Shown in pieces: positions 1 through 10,393 of a stretch of 49,261 nt of DNA (positions are counted from its first letter, which is position 1; every line of letters starts with the position of its first letter). A program made the translations under genes and the position numbers. Under the pieces are notes generated by a model. It saw only the letters and a list, made by a program, of their open reading frames with translations. It made no database searches and was not told where the DNA came from. Source of the DNA: Blakeslea trispora (taxonomy: Eukaryota; Mucoromycota; Mucoromycetes; Mucorales; Choanephoraceae); contig JAIWNE010000166.1 of NCBI GenBank assembly GCA_025331445.1, positions 1 to 49,261 on the forward strand, in the 5' to 3' direction.

Positions 1-1190
1 TTTTGATGATTTAAAAATTTTATTTACTAGAAACCTCACAAATAGTAAGCATAGTTTGTTTTCTTAAAAGTTGATTGAATGATACTGTTATTTTGTGGAC
101 ATCAAGAGTGATGAAAAATCATATTTAAATCTAACTTTTTCAAAACGTGCCTTTTAAAGATTGTAAATCTTATAGATAAAATTTTATTTATTAGATTTAT
201 AATTGCAATTAATATCATATTTTAATTTTTAAAAGAATAAAAGTTTTAATTTAGAAATCTACATAGTTTCAAAAGGCATTTTGAACGCTGTTTGAGTACC
301 TAGAGAAATATATCGTGACGATGACATTTTTAGATCATAACAGAATTAACCTGATGGCAAAGGTATTGAAGATAAAATCTAGTGAAGCCATTTATAGCCA
401 TAAGATCGTAAAATTGTATTTTATAAGCTCAAATAAAACATTTTCCTTTTTAATTGATGAATTATGGACGTAAAATCTAATATATATTCTGTTTCATGTT
501 TAATAATTTTTTTTCGCGAAGATTATGCTTCTTTAACAAGTAATTTCAAATAATAGAAGTTTCACCAATCATTTCTTTGATGCTGATGTAGTCAAATTAA
601 GTATAACTGTTAGTGCCATATTGGATGAATAATGATTACTTAAAACATTTTTGTATTAGTACAATTTAGTTGGACATGAATGGAATATATGTTCAACATG
701 AAAGTGCATAAAATCAAAAAGACGTGCTTGAGAATCTTTTAGCTCTTAATAACTGATATACGATAATAGAAGTAGGCTTAAAAATACTACATGCGAACCC
801 TATTTACCCCATACATTGCTGTTTTGTAAATATACTAACTATTTGACTTGAACTTGGTCATACATGAATTTAGCTATCGGAACAAGCTAAGGAACAGATA
901 AAACTTATTGTATGAGTTGTTGTGGGAGGTAAGAAGATTGCATAGACGGTCGATCGGCTCCTTTTTTGTAGTGCCTATATAAAATATTATCGGGAAAAGT
1001 TACATCTGATCTTCAATTTCTGCCTTGCTTGTACACACTGTTTAAATGAAGATACAATGTTTTTATAAAATTATATGGAATCAATGAATTGCCTAGTAAA
1101 AAGTTTTCATAATCAAGTTAGAAAAGCTTTCAGATCTTCTGTTTCTCTTGTTGCCTGGTCGTTCGGTTCAAGTGTTGATGCCATTATAAA
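1..1190. other. AT-rich intergenic DNA, no gene seen
   Basis: I see no coherent open frame, RNA gene or clear repeat here. The sequence is AT-rich, with stops in all frames at short intervals. Confidence 0.5.
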
Positions 1191-1625
1191 TCAACCCAGA
1201 TTGCCATACTGACTATCAGTGGACAGAAAGAGCTTCTGTCGGTCAGTCATCAGATACTCAATGTCCTCCAGAATCTCTCTAGGTCTACCGTTGAGTCTTT
1301 TGTACAGCTTCAGGTTGGGGTATAAGACTTGGAGGGTATCAAAGTCCATTCGACCACTGATAACCCACTTGTTCCTGTTTGAAAAAGAAAAAAAGCGGCA
1401 AAGAGACAAAAGAGGTTGATCGTTGGAATGGCTGTGGTCACTTAGGTAGTTAATTAAAGCTCGAAGATTCACTGACTTGAGCTTTTTGTCTTTGTCCGTT
1501 TTGATAGTGTAAGTGGTTGGACTTGAACCAGCTATAGACGACAAGACATAGCCTACAACAGCAACATCGCATAAAAAACCGATGTCCGGGCAGCCCGCAT
1601 GCTTTCTTGCGATAGCATGTACATT
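1191..1625 (-). pseudogene. Coding fragment of unknown family
   Basis: The minus-strand frame stays open from about 1625 to a stop at 1191 (about 144 codons) and reads as sensible protein. It begins near AIARKHAGCPDIGFLCDVAV, passes a hydrophilic Lys-rich stretch (KTDKDKKLK) and ends at DSQYGNLG. No convincing initiator was found: the frame is closed upstream by a TAA just before the Ala-Ile start, so either an upstream exon is joined by splicing or the 5' part is lost. I do not recognise the family. In this transposon-dominated window a decayed element gene is more likely than a host gene, but that is inference. Confidence 0.35.
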
Positions 1626-2822
1626 TTAATCATTGTGCTTATATAAAGGGTCAGACAGGGTGTTCAAAAGTGTGCTATCTGCAAGTCTCTTATTTTTAAC
1701 GGATCCTGTTTATCTAGTTTATAAGTTTTGTTTATATTCACAAAACTGCTTGTACAGATGAAACATTGCTTATAACTGTTCACTTAAGAATTATATAATA
1801 CGTCTCAAGCTACAACTTTTATACAGCATACAGGAACACGTTTGCAAAGCATAACATTCTGTTAACCAAAAAATTTAAAACATTTCATTAAGAAATATCT
1901 TCCACCCATAACTAAACATATCATCGTAGATCATAAAAAACCAGTATTTAAAAGGATTTTACATAAGAGGTCTTCGGCCAATGCAGTCGATAGAAGAGCT
2001 TAAAACAATAGGAAAAATCTGTTAAATAATCTGTGAATAACTTCTTTTTTCGATTGTTTAGTTAAAAAGGTACTCATGATTATGTTTGATAAAGGATTAA
2101 AATAAACTAATACGTTACGAATACATCAAGTGCTTAACTCTAAGATAAACAGTTTTAAACAATTCTTATGATTGTGTTGGCTGTATTAACAAAGGATAGA
2201 AACTTTTAACAAGAAAAACAAAAAGTTTTAGTGTTTTGAGATAGAAGTCGCTTTTTTATTCTTTCGTTAAATTGTTGATGATACACTCATTATCTTTCGA
2301 ATTGGTTTTATTTAGGTACTTATTTCCGAATTAAGTAACACAAACTGTCGACAGTGTTTTAAGTAAATTGCTGATAATTTAGTCACATTTGGATTACTCA
2401 TAATTCGTTTAAAGTTCAATTTTATTAACAAATAAAGTTTTACCTTTCCTTAATGCTAGACAAGAACTATTCTGTCTCTTCTTTGTTGTAATTATGTGTT
2501 ACATACGAAGGTTTAAACATCGATGATCGCATAGGACCCTAACTAATTAACTTAATTAAATAAAAATTAAAAGTAATAACCTTACTGTTGAGGATAATTA
2601 TATAAAAACCAACAAGTATAATATAGCAATGATGTAGTCACTCGATAACACAAATGCTTGAGTACAACAAATGGAAGACACTCAGTTTACCGTAAGACTT
2701 GAGTTTCGCATGCTTTTAAGTAATAACATGATTTCAAAATCTCAACTTTTAGGAAACAAAGTGTAAGTTCTTCTAAGACAAAATCTTTAAATTTCCAACT
2801 ACCTTGTAGCCGTGCGGCTCCT
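1626..2822. other. AT-rich intergenic DNA, nothing recognised
   Basis: No open frame of note, no RNA gene and no evident tandem repeat. Confidence 0.45.
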
Positions 2823-3827
2823 ATGGAATGGTTTCAGCATTTCCCTACCGAATCGTATTCTAGATACATTCAACTTATATACTCTAGAATGAAAGAAATA
2901 GCAGCCAGAATCAAGGGAAACGAGACTGCTGAAAATCTCACAACCGCTGCAATATTTTCATACGTATTATCATCTCAATTGCGAAAGCCTCCGGGATTGT
3001 TTGCATACCGTATGGCTAGCATCACAAGAACTTTCAACACGGAAGATATCAGTTACCTCATTAAACAAAACCGTTCAAAAAAAGGCCTCTTATTTTTTCA
3101 CTGATTATATTCTCCTTCCCAATTCACTCATTTCAACAAGTTATCAACTTGACACAGCTCAAGCTGAAACGCTGTTTCCTCTAATTTGTCTACATCGCGC
3201 GCGTCATTTTGACATTCTTGACTGATTATATCCAAACGCAGCCTCGGTGTTATCTTTGAGTACTAAAATTTTGAGTTTATACAGACTAGATTTTTATACA
3301 CTACGATATAATAAAGACAAGCCGACAACAAGAGATCACGTAAGCCAGAGGTTAAGAATGGTTCAGACATTTGCCTTCTCAGATGCAGCCATCTGTATTT
3401 TGAGGAATATTTTTTTCACCTGCCAACAAACTTTTTTGCCTCCGAGAATATTGGACCTGATACGAGGTTGTTGTTAAGGTTTCTGTCAGACTACCAGTCT
3501 CAACTATCTTTGTTAGTGAAAACCCCCAACATCAGTCCATTGAGTCCAAGACAAGATATGAGCATGCGTTGGCATCTTTTGCTACCATTCTATGACCCTA
3601 GCAATAAACCATGCGATCTCATTAATAGCGGAAGTGACCGCAAGTGGGCCAATTTTTGGTGGTCGAAGCATTTTATTCAGTATTGCGAGAACAAAAGTTT
3701 TTCGCGAAAGTCAGTTCTACAATTTCAAAGAGAAGTGTTATTTTTTTTATCAGTTTTCAAAAATGCCTCCTACAAATTGATAAATCAGTTCTATAGAGTT
3801 CAAAGGGGCTTAATTTTGAGAGATTAG
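2823..3827 (+). pseudogene. Frameshifted coding relic, unknown family
   Basis: Three overlapping plus-strand frames together give about 335 codons of protein-like sequence. Frame A (2823-3104) starts MEWFQHFPTESY and runs to a stop after a homopolymer A run near 3076-3083. Frame B (about 3060-3477) continues the sense but carries an in-frame TGA at 3223-3225. Frame A resumes at 3468 and ends at 3827 with LINQFYRVQRGLILRD. Two frameshifts and one nonsense codon mark it as a dead gene. Amphipathic, Leu/Ser/Tyr-rich segments are visible, but no catalytic motif that I recognise. It may be a transposon-borne gene or an old host gene copy. Confidence 0.4.
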
Positions 3828-4409
3828 AAAGAAGACAACAGATGGCCCACCGACACACTTCAGGATTTCTCCAAGAGAGAAACTAACTTAGAGTGGGTGG
3901 TCTCGTATATACATGTACTAGAAGAATATACTGATTTAGATGATAATAACAATATCAAAGTCAGTTATTAGAAGTTAGTGCTGTTTATGCCATGTTAACC
4001 ACTGAGCATTAAGTCTAAATCAGTTATTTGCATTACTTTAGGTCTTCCAGCGTGCAATAGTTCATACTTTAACCCATAACTTTCTGTTTTACAGCTTGTT
4101 TGCCTCTCTGTCCCTCTTTTTTTCCTATGATAACTTGTGCTATGCCTTCCTGTGTATCTCTTTGCTCTTGACTTCCATTAAGTTGAGCTTTATTTCTTTG
4201 TTCCTTTTCAACATTTCATGATATCATTATACGTAAGCTTACAGCCTTTCTATATACTAGTTACAGTCATAGAATGAAACTTGAGTAAGATTATGCTATA
4301 CAGTCTTACCTGATGTAGAGATGACAACAATTTTTTTGTTTGTTGATCTACTTGAATGTCTATTGGTAGTAATACAACTTATTGTTTGACTTAAGGACAT
4401 TAAGAGCAT
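3828..4409. other. Intergenic, pyrimidine-rich in part
   Basis: No coding frame or RNA gene is seen. The plus strand becomes T/C-rich toward 4100-4230. Confidence 0.45.
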
Positions 4410-4880
4410 TGACCACTCCTTCCTCATCTGCGCATGTGGCTTTAGAGATGGAGATGAGCGATCTCATGTCTGACATTTTGACCTCATCTCTACTTTTTTT
4501 TTTAACTCTCTCAGAAATCAAAAGAAGGAGTAGTTGCTGTCTTCCCTGATTCTCTTCAATTCATCCTATTACCTTTTTCTTGCTTTTTTAGCTTTTCACT
4601 CCTTTTTATAATAACACAAAAAATAAAGAATGGTCTCCTTAATTTTTGACCATTTAAATATAATAACTTATCCTTTTCTTTCTTTTCTTTTAATCCACCA
4701 CCTTCATTCCTTGGAATATCCGACTTCATTTAAGACATTTGCCTTTCCAATAACTCTTCTTTACTTTTTGTTTTTTAAGATCACTAAAAGTACAAAAGGG
4801 ACAGCTCAATGATCTCTTCGGATTAGCTTCAAACGTACAAACTATCCTCTCTCTTTAGTCTTGCGATCAGATTGACATAA
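4410..4880 (+). repeat. Dispersed repeat family, copy 1 (also at 14322 and 48477)
   Basis: The core at 4410-4493 (CTCATCTGCGCATGTGGC followed by GATGGAGATGAGCGATCTC) matches cores at 14322-14406 and 48477-48563. Similarity to the 48.5-kb copy continues patchily downstream: both have a T/C-rich tract, a run of ACACAAAAAAT, and a later GATCTCTT..AGCTTCAAA segment (about 4811-4860 and 49075-49130). The 4.4-kb core can fold as GAGATGAG (4451-4458) with CTCATCTC (4482-4489), followed directly by a T tract. Family unknown. Confidence 0.5.
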
Positions 4881-5387
4881 ATAAAAGACTTCCTTTTAAT
4901 ATGCATTGCTAAGTTCTCATCTATGTGACATCAAACTCGCTTGTTTGTCTCTAAAGTTTTTTCTGCGTCATAGTAAAAGATGTTACTTTTATTTACGTTT
5001 ATCAAGTTTAACTTTTTCTTGAATCCTTTTCTAGGTCTCCCACTTTAAGAGGATCACTTAAGACAACAGGATGAAGAAGCAATAGTAAGTTAAGTCTCTA
5101 TTGTATTTATTAACACTTCACTTCCATAAACCTCACGCTCCAACAAACAAAACCACAAGTTTTGGCCTTTCCAACTGTTTCAAGGCATAAAGCATCCTCA
5201 ATAAGATCTCTTTAAAACCATAACTTCAGGCAGACGGCCTAATCCAAAACTTTTACATTTGCCTGAAATGCCTTTTTTCCTTAACGCCGGAACGGTACAT
5301 CCTGTTTACGTCCTATTTCGGCAGTTCTATATAAGGCAAAAAATGAATTCAATTTTTTCATAAGTGTTTTTTTGGAGACATTTACTT
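4881..5387. other. Intergenic, nothing recognised
   Basis: AT-rich, no coding frame seen. Confidence 0.4.
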
Positions 5388-5476
5388 AAATTCGGACGAT
5401 TTTTTCATATAAGTTGGGACAACTTTTGACATTTACCTGCCCTCTGGCCAGAGGGCAGATAAATCCCCGTTAGACC
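5388..5476. repeat. 89-bp block shared with 15641-15729; possible transposon terminus
   Basis: The block runs from AAATTCGGACGATTTTTT to ATCCCCGTTAGACC and is nearly identical to 15641-15729. Its centre is a perfect 22-bp palindrome (5437-5458; arms CTGCCCTCTGG). Both copies sit downstream of the 3' end of a minus-strand, multi-exon gene, although the two genes are different. That position suggests a common terminal or subterminal sequence of one transposon superfamily. I could not find a matching inverted copy at the other end. Confidence 0.55.
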
Positions 5477-5661
5477 TTGAACCTTTCCTTTCTTGCCTGT
5501 TCCTTATTTTCTTGTCCTTTGAGGAGTTTTGTCGCCAATCCGCATCGAAAATTTTTGATTTTTAATTTATAAATGTAACTTCATTTGTCTTGTTTCGGTG
5601 CATTATTGACAACCTTGAATGTAAAAAAATTTGTTAATTTTAAAATCAAAATTTTCCAAAA

Positions 5662-7344
5662 TTACCTTCGCAAAACTTCTTGTTGATATGTTTTGTCAAT
5701 GCTTGTTTTGTCCAAATTCTTCTCTCTCTTTTGCAGACTGATATGATCGAAATCATAGAAATGTCTTTCATAATTGCCTCTGAGGTAAACGATGTTCTTA
5801 ATGTCAGAATAACCCATTATCTTTGTGATGCTCTCTTGAGTAGGCTTACACACAAAGTTGCCAAATAAAGAAGAAAGATGCTGAGAGTAGTACTTCTCGT
5901 CGCCTGATGTGGGCTCAAAGACCAAGCTGGATAGGGTACCGTACTCCTGTCTGAATGCCTTGTCTATCTTATAGAATGATACCATAGGTGACCCATCTGT
6001 GTTTTCAAAGGAGAAGTCGAATCCTATGTCAACATAACCACTGTACTCTGTGCTTCTACGGATCAAGGTCCAGTCCAAGTCATGTCTACCCAAGTCCTCA
6101 ATGATGGCCTGATTATTTAGCACCTCTTTACCACCGTGTGTCTGAGTGACAAAGAAAAAGTTCCTATAGCTTGCCTGGTCTTGGTTCTGGCTGACCTGTG
6201 TGCGAATTTCCCGGAATACCTCTTGGCTACGCAGATGCTGGAATGTATCAGGTCTCAGTCCATAGCCTAAGCTGTCCTTGTATGATAGATGAAGCTTGTT
6301 ATATATGCTCTTGTTGAGAACCTTTTTGGCTGCAGGCAAAAAGAGTCTGTTGATAAAGTACTCAAGCTCTTCAAACTCGAGTTTCTTTACACCTGGCTTC
6401 TCAAGATGTAGTTGACCAACATAAAGCCCAGGGAACACAATAAAGGTTTTGTAATCATGAACACTATCTACCTTACTAAAGCAATAGTGTGGAAGAGCTC
6501 TTACTCGCACCGACATATCACCTTGAAGACTGTTGACCAACGGATGTTGATAGTCTTGCACCTGGTCTTGTCTGAAGACATACTCGCCTGCTGAGGGGTC
6601 CACTCGCTCGCTGAAGTTCATGACAAAGCTGATGGTCTGGCGTACATCGTCTTTAAAAGGTGGACAGTCCAACTTACTCAAGAGCATAGCGTTACAAGTG
6701 TACACCTGGTTTTGTTCATCTACCATGACATCCTCATCATGAGGGGAGACGTAGTACTTTTCACCGCCTAAGGTTGAATGATCAAAGAGCAGAGATTGTC
6801 TTTCAACAGAACTAGCACCCAGGCATTCATGAACAAAGGCTTCAAAGGTAATGTCGGTATCCCCTACATGGCAACGACTTGGTTACTAACTCACTCTACC
6901 TCTTTTACCCCTTACTTGTACTTACATTGACGCTCAATCATAGTTGAGTCTTGTTGAGTGGTGCTATCAGCCTCAGTTGCAGCCTGATTATCAAGGTAAA
7001 AGGTCTCGTCCGCATCAGGTTCATAGTCAGAATCACTACCAGAATAGTTTACTTCCTCTTCTTCATAGCCTAGCTCATAGTGACTAAGCTCCTCAGACTA
7101 AAAGACAGATGCACTGAAAGAGTTACCAGATGAAGATTCAACTAAGAAAAGGTCATATGAGATATATGAAGATGACATATAATTAATACTACCTTCAAGT
7201 TGACTGGTTTCATTGAGTCTAAATCTTGCGACGCGAGTCTCAACGTTGTCAGAGCCTAACAAAAATAGTAAGTTGACTGATGACGCCCCCAAAAAAAAGA
7301 AACTTACGAGTTCGCTTAAGGTTGCTGGATCCGGATGGGTTCAT
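5662..7344 (-). CDS. Four-exon gene of unknown family, probably transposon-borne (481 aa)
   Basis: The exon model is complement 7344-7308, 7255-7193, 7069-6926 and 6863-5662; the phases agree and give 481 codons plus stop. Introns are 52, 123 and 62 nt with donors GTAAGT, GTAGTA and GTAAGT. For intron 2 a nearer TTTTAG acceptor (7098) breaks the frame, while CTAG ending at 7070 keeps it, so that acceptor is my choice and the least certain one. The start MNPSGSSNLKR follows a TATAAATAGG box by about 85 nt. Residues about 30-80 are very acidic (runs of EEEE and DSDYEPDADE). The large last exon begins near RQWDTDITFEAFV and is globular-looking, with no membrane segment or signal peptide. I recognise no catalytic motif. 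The 89-bp block 3' of it is shared with the Tnp2-type locus, which suggests it is an accessory gene of the same kind of element or a distinct transposase. Apparently intact. Confidence 0.6.
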
Positions 7345-7428
7345 TTGAGTAGCGGTGAAAATAGAGAAAAAGATAAAATAAAAGTAATAAAGATGAGGGA
7401 AAAAGAAAAAAGAAAGAAAAAAAGGTCG

Positions 7429-7438
7429 CCTATTTATA
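7429..7438 (-). promoter_or_regulatory. TATA box of the 481-aa gene
   Basis: TATAAATAGG on the minus strand, about 85 nt upstream of the ATG at 7344. The spacing resembles that of the TATAAAAGG boxes at 17614 and 42189. Confidence 0.45.
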
Positions 7439-7457
7439 AGAAAAAGAATGCTGCGGA

Positions 7458-7602
7458 TGAGTCATTTAGGAACCAATGAGAGTTGTTCCGTATTTTGACT
7501 CATAAATATAATTGCGTGATCGTGACTCTATTTTTAACCAATAAAATAAATAGCGCAAGTATGACTCACTATAATGGCTTCCGGTATTTACCATTATGAC
7601 TC
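7458..7602. promoter_or_regulatory. Cluster of five TGACTC motifs
   Basis: TGAGTCA at 7458-7464, TGACTCA at 7496-7502, TGACTC at 7523-7528, TGACTCA at 7562-7568 and TGACTC at 7597-7602. Two CCAAT boxes (7471-7485 and about 7539) lie among them. TGACTC(A) is the core bound by Gcn4/AP-1-type bZIP factors in fungi. The cluster lies 115-260 nt upstream of the 481-aa gene. Regulation by a bZIP factor is inferred. Confidence 0.4.
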
Positions 7603-7712
7603 TTGTTGTAAGTGACATCACAGAAGTCTATCGGGCTACGGAAAAACTAACTCATACGGCTTCACCATTTCCCCGTAGGCTTCATTATTATCCTCTTCTT
7701 CAGCTTTTTTAT

Positions 7713-7955
7713 GTGCGTGCTCTTAGGCGCTGTAGTGTGTGTAACCTCAAGTGGTTTAGTGTATGTGGCCTCAAACTGGTGTAGTACGTGCTGTCTTAGG
7801 CTGGTCCGGTGCGTGTAACCTTAAGCCGGTGAAATGCTCCTACACTTTAGCCGATACGGTATGCGTAGTCTTTGGCTTTAATGGTGCGTGTTGCCTTATA
7901 GATGACCTGGTGCGCGTAGCGTTATGGCTGGTGTGGTGCTTCAAGCTGAGTTCTA
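7713..7955 (+). repeat. Degenerate 25-bp minisatellite, about ten units
   Basis: Successive 24-26 bp units begin GTGYRTG and carry a CTT(A)AGCCGG-like half, for example GTGCGTGTAACCTTAAGCC and GTACGTGCTGTCTTAGGCTGG. Units are diverged but in register through the whole stretch. The array explains the apparent Val/Cys/Leu-rich open frame here, which is not a gene. Confidence 0.6.
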
Positions 7956-8384
7956 TCGGGTTTTGAACTATCATGCTACGTCACTAACATTTGGATGACC
8001 TGCCTAAGGTATAGCAAGCTGTCCTCAACCTACGTTTAATCCCGGTTCCCGGCTCATCACTATTTATAGAATTGTCCCTTTCATGTGAAACTGCGCACAG
8101 GTCATGTGTAACATGTCATTGTTAGTCCCCGAAAGTTTGACAGTTGTTCCGACTGTTCCGGTTGTACAATGATCTGTCAAAGTCAATTTGACAGGCTTTT
8201 CTTATTAGTATGATAAATCCTTTTTAGGTCGTCCAAATTTGGAAATTCAAATTGGGAATAGTATTTGACGGTGTTTAGATCACACCTGCCAAGTTTGGTA
8301 GTGGGTTGTCTGCCAAAAAAAAAATTAAAGTCAATCCTATTTTAGGCCCTTTACTAAGGCCTGTTAAGCTTAAAGAAAAAAATA
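7956..8384. other. Intergenic, nothing recognised
   Basis: No gene seen. It contains one AACATGTCATT at about 8117, related to the TTACATGTCA box of the downstream satellite. Confidence 0.4.
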
Positions 8385-8470
8385 GGCAAAAAAGCGACGC
8401 TCGGGAGGTTCGAACACCCTATCGACTCAGCTGAGGAATAACTTCTTAACGGCTGTGCCAGCCCAGCCTT
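8385..8470 (-). ncRNA. tRNA-like sequence (A- and B-box), probably pseudogene or SINE head
   Basis: On the minus strand an A-box-like TGGCACAGCCGTTAAG (8446-8460) is followed by a B-box-like GTGTTCGAACC (about 8407-8417) and then a T run after GCGTCGC. The spacing would suit a tRNA with a long variable arm (Ser/Leu type). I cannot close a proper acceptor stem, so a functional tRNA is unlikely. Confidence 0.35.
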
Positions 8471-9024
8471 TCTGTTTTGTCCTAAATTTTTTTTTTTACC
8501 AAGTAAATTTGTTACATGTCAGATTTTTTTTATAGTAAGATGTTACATGTCAGTTTCTAGTGGGCCCTTCAATAATATCTTTTCTAATCGTATCATAATC
8601 GATTACACTGTTGTTTATGCTATGATTGGAGCTTTCTTAATTAGTTGAAGCAAATTGATTGCCTCACTTATAGCCTTTATTGATGTTATTACAGTGGGGT
8701 AAAGTCTAAATAATGACTGTTTTGAACGCAATCAATGTTGGTATCTGATGTAATATTATGTTCAACACTATTTTAAAATAAGCTAACTTATAATAAATAG
8801 TGGTACTTCTCAAAAAAATATAAACTTTTTCTCATATATCATTTTTACTTTTACTTTGGAGAATAATTTGCTTAGTTATTTAAAAAGCTATTGAAGGACG
8901 ATAACTGTGACTTTCTGAATCGGAATTGAGTTAAATTAAATGTTTATTGATTATACAATTATATTCACACACACTTGTCACTTACCCGACAGTCTAAAAT
9001 AAAAAAATAAAAAATAAAAAAAAA
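8471..9024. other. Intergenic, with two stray TTACATGTCAG boxes
   Basis: GTTACATGTCAG occurs at 8511 and 8542. It is the same 12-mer that marks each unit of the 223-bp array downstream. No gene is seen. Confidence 0.4.
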
Positions 9025-9100
9025 AGTGATTTGACCAAAAGTCGAACTCGGGTCTTTGGTGTAAAAAGTAAGAGCGCCTGCTCACTGGGCCAAAGTGTTT
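9025..9100 (-). ncRNA. tRNA-like sequence (Lys-like), probably pseudogene or SINE head
   Basis: The minus strand reads TGGCCCAGTGAGCAGGCGCT (A box / D arm), then a short anticodon-like arm with a TTTTT loop, then CCCGAGTTCGACT (B box / T arm, about 9040-9052). A long poly-A/T tract follows. Acceptor pairing is poor. It most resembles a decayed tRNA or tRNA-derived SINE head. Confidence 0.4.
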
Positions 9101-9254
9101 CCTACAACTTGAAAAATCAATGCATAGAAACAGTTCACAGTTTGAAATAATTTTCAAGCTAAAAATACAACAAAACTGATGCTAAGAATGTTAACACACC
9201 TCTTATACCCAGTATCCATTCGGAATTCTTATGCGAAAGTTAACCATCAGTCGC

Positions 9255-9981
9255 TTGTCTTAAGCTTTTGATTTTTTATTCTAATTATCATAAGTACAAT
9301 TGTTACATGTCAGCAAATTGTTTTAGGCTGGAAGGTGCTTGACTTTGAGCAAGCCTAGTTTAAACAGACTCAGGGCCTTTGAGATGAGTCATAGCGCATT
9401 TGAAAGCCAAAAGTTTTCTCTATCATTTCCTGAAGTATCAATTTTAAACTCAAGTTTAAAGTGCAATATCTGTTGCCTGTTTCCAAGTTTATAGTTTCTT
9501 CACTCAACTTTTTCCAAGTACAAATGTTACATGTCAACAAAATTTTTGGCAGAAGGGATGTTTGACTTTGGCGGTAGATTACTCAAGCATACTTTGAGTC
9601 GCCGCAAAGAGATACAGCCCATTCGAAAGCCAAAGGTTTTCTCTATCGTTCTGTAAAGTATCAATTTAAAACTCATGTTTAAAGTAAATTATTTATTGCC
9701 TGTTTCCAAGCCTATCGTTTTTTTACCAAATATTTTCCAAGTACACATGTTACATGTCAACAAAATTATCTGGTTGTAGGGGTGTTTGACTTTGGCGAAA
9801 GATTACTCAGGCGAACTTTGAGTCTCCGTATTTATCTATAGCTCTTTTAAAAGCCAAAGGTTTTTTCTATCATTCTGTAAAGTATCAGTTTTAAACTCAT
9901 ATTTAAAGTGAGATATTTATCGCTTGTTTCTAAGCTTTTGATTTTTTGAATCATCTTTTTCTAAGTATAAAAGTTACATGT
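9255..9981 (+). repeat. 223-bp tandem satellite, three full units plus a partial
   Basis: The box GTTACATGTCA recurs at 9302, 9526, 9749 and 9973, so the period is 223-224 bp. Each unit then has a GTTTGACTTTG segment, a TTACTCA(A/G)GC segment, AAAGCCAAAGGTTTT and TTTAAA-CTCA, and ends with a CTAAGTA or CCAAGTA lead-in to the next box. The partial unit before 9302 carries only the end of the repeat. The array abuts the 42-bp palindromic array. Confidence 0.75.
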
Positions 9982-10001
9982 CAGAATATTTTTTTTATAT
10001 G

Positions 10002-10393
10002 AAAATGGCCGGCTACGTACGTGGCCAAATATCAATTTCATATATAAATGGCCCACTACGTACGTAGCCAAAAATATTTTTATATAGAAATGGCCCGCTA
10101 CGTACGTAGCCAAAAATATTTTTATATAGAAATGGCCCGCTACGTACGTAGCCAAAAATATTTTTATATAGAAATGGCCCACTACGTACGTAGCCAAAAA
10201 ATATTTTTATATAGAAATGGCCCGCTACGTACGTAGCCAAAAAATATTTTTATATAGAAATGGCCCGCTACGTACGTAGCCAAAAAATATTTTTATATAG
10301 AAATGGCCCGCTACGTACGTAGCCAGAGTTTTCGAATAAATATTCCACAGCTTATAAAAACATATATAAAATTGACCGGCTACGTACGTAGTT
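10002..10393. repeat. 42/43-bp tandem array built on a TACGTACGTA palindrome
   Basis: Eight units have their TACGTACGTA core at 10014, 10057, 10099, 10141, 10183, 10226, 10269 and 10312, with a ninth, isolated core at 10381. Each unit is AAATGGCCCGCTACGTACG, the rest of the palindrome, and a linker CCAAAAATATTTTTATATAG. GCTACGTACGTAGC is a perfect 14-bp palindrome; some units read ACTACG. Because the period is near a multiple of three, every strand shows a repetitive open frame. Those frames are not genes. Confidence 0.85.

Noticed and set aside
5388..5476. Helitron 3' end (hairpin before a CTRR terminus)
   Set aside because: The palindrome is in the middle of the block and no CTRR end follows at the right distance; no Rep/helicase gene is nearby.
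7098..7292. Treating 7098-7292 as an independent 64-aa gene
   Set aside because: Its centre matches exon 2 of the 481-aa gene and its ends are intron sequence with GTAAGT/TAG signals.
10002..10393. CRISPR-like appearance of the 42-bp array
   Set aside because: The units are contiguous tandem repeats with the same spacer each time, in a eukaryotic context; there are no variable spacers and no cas genes.
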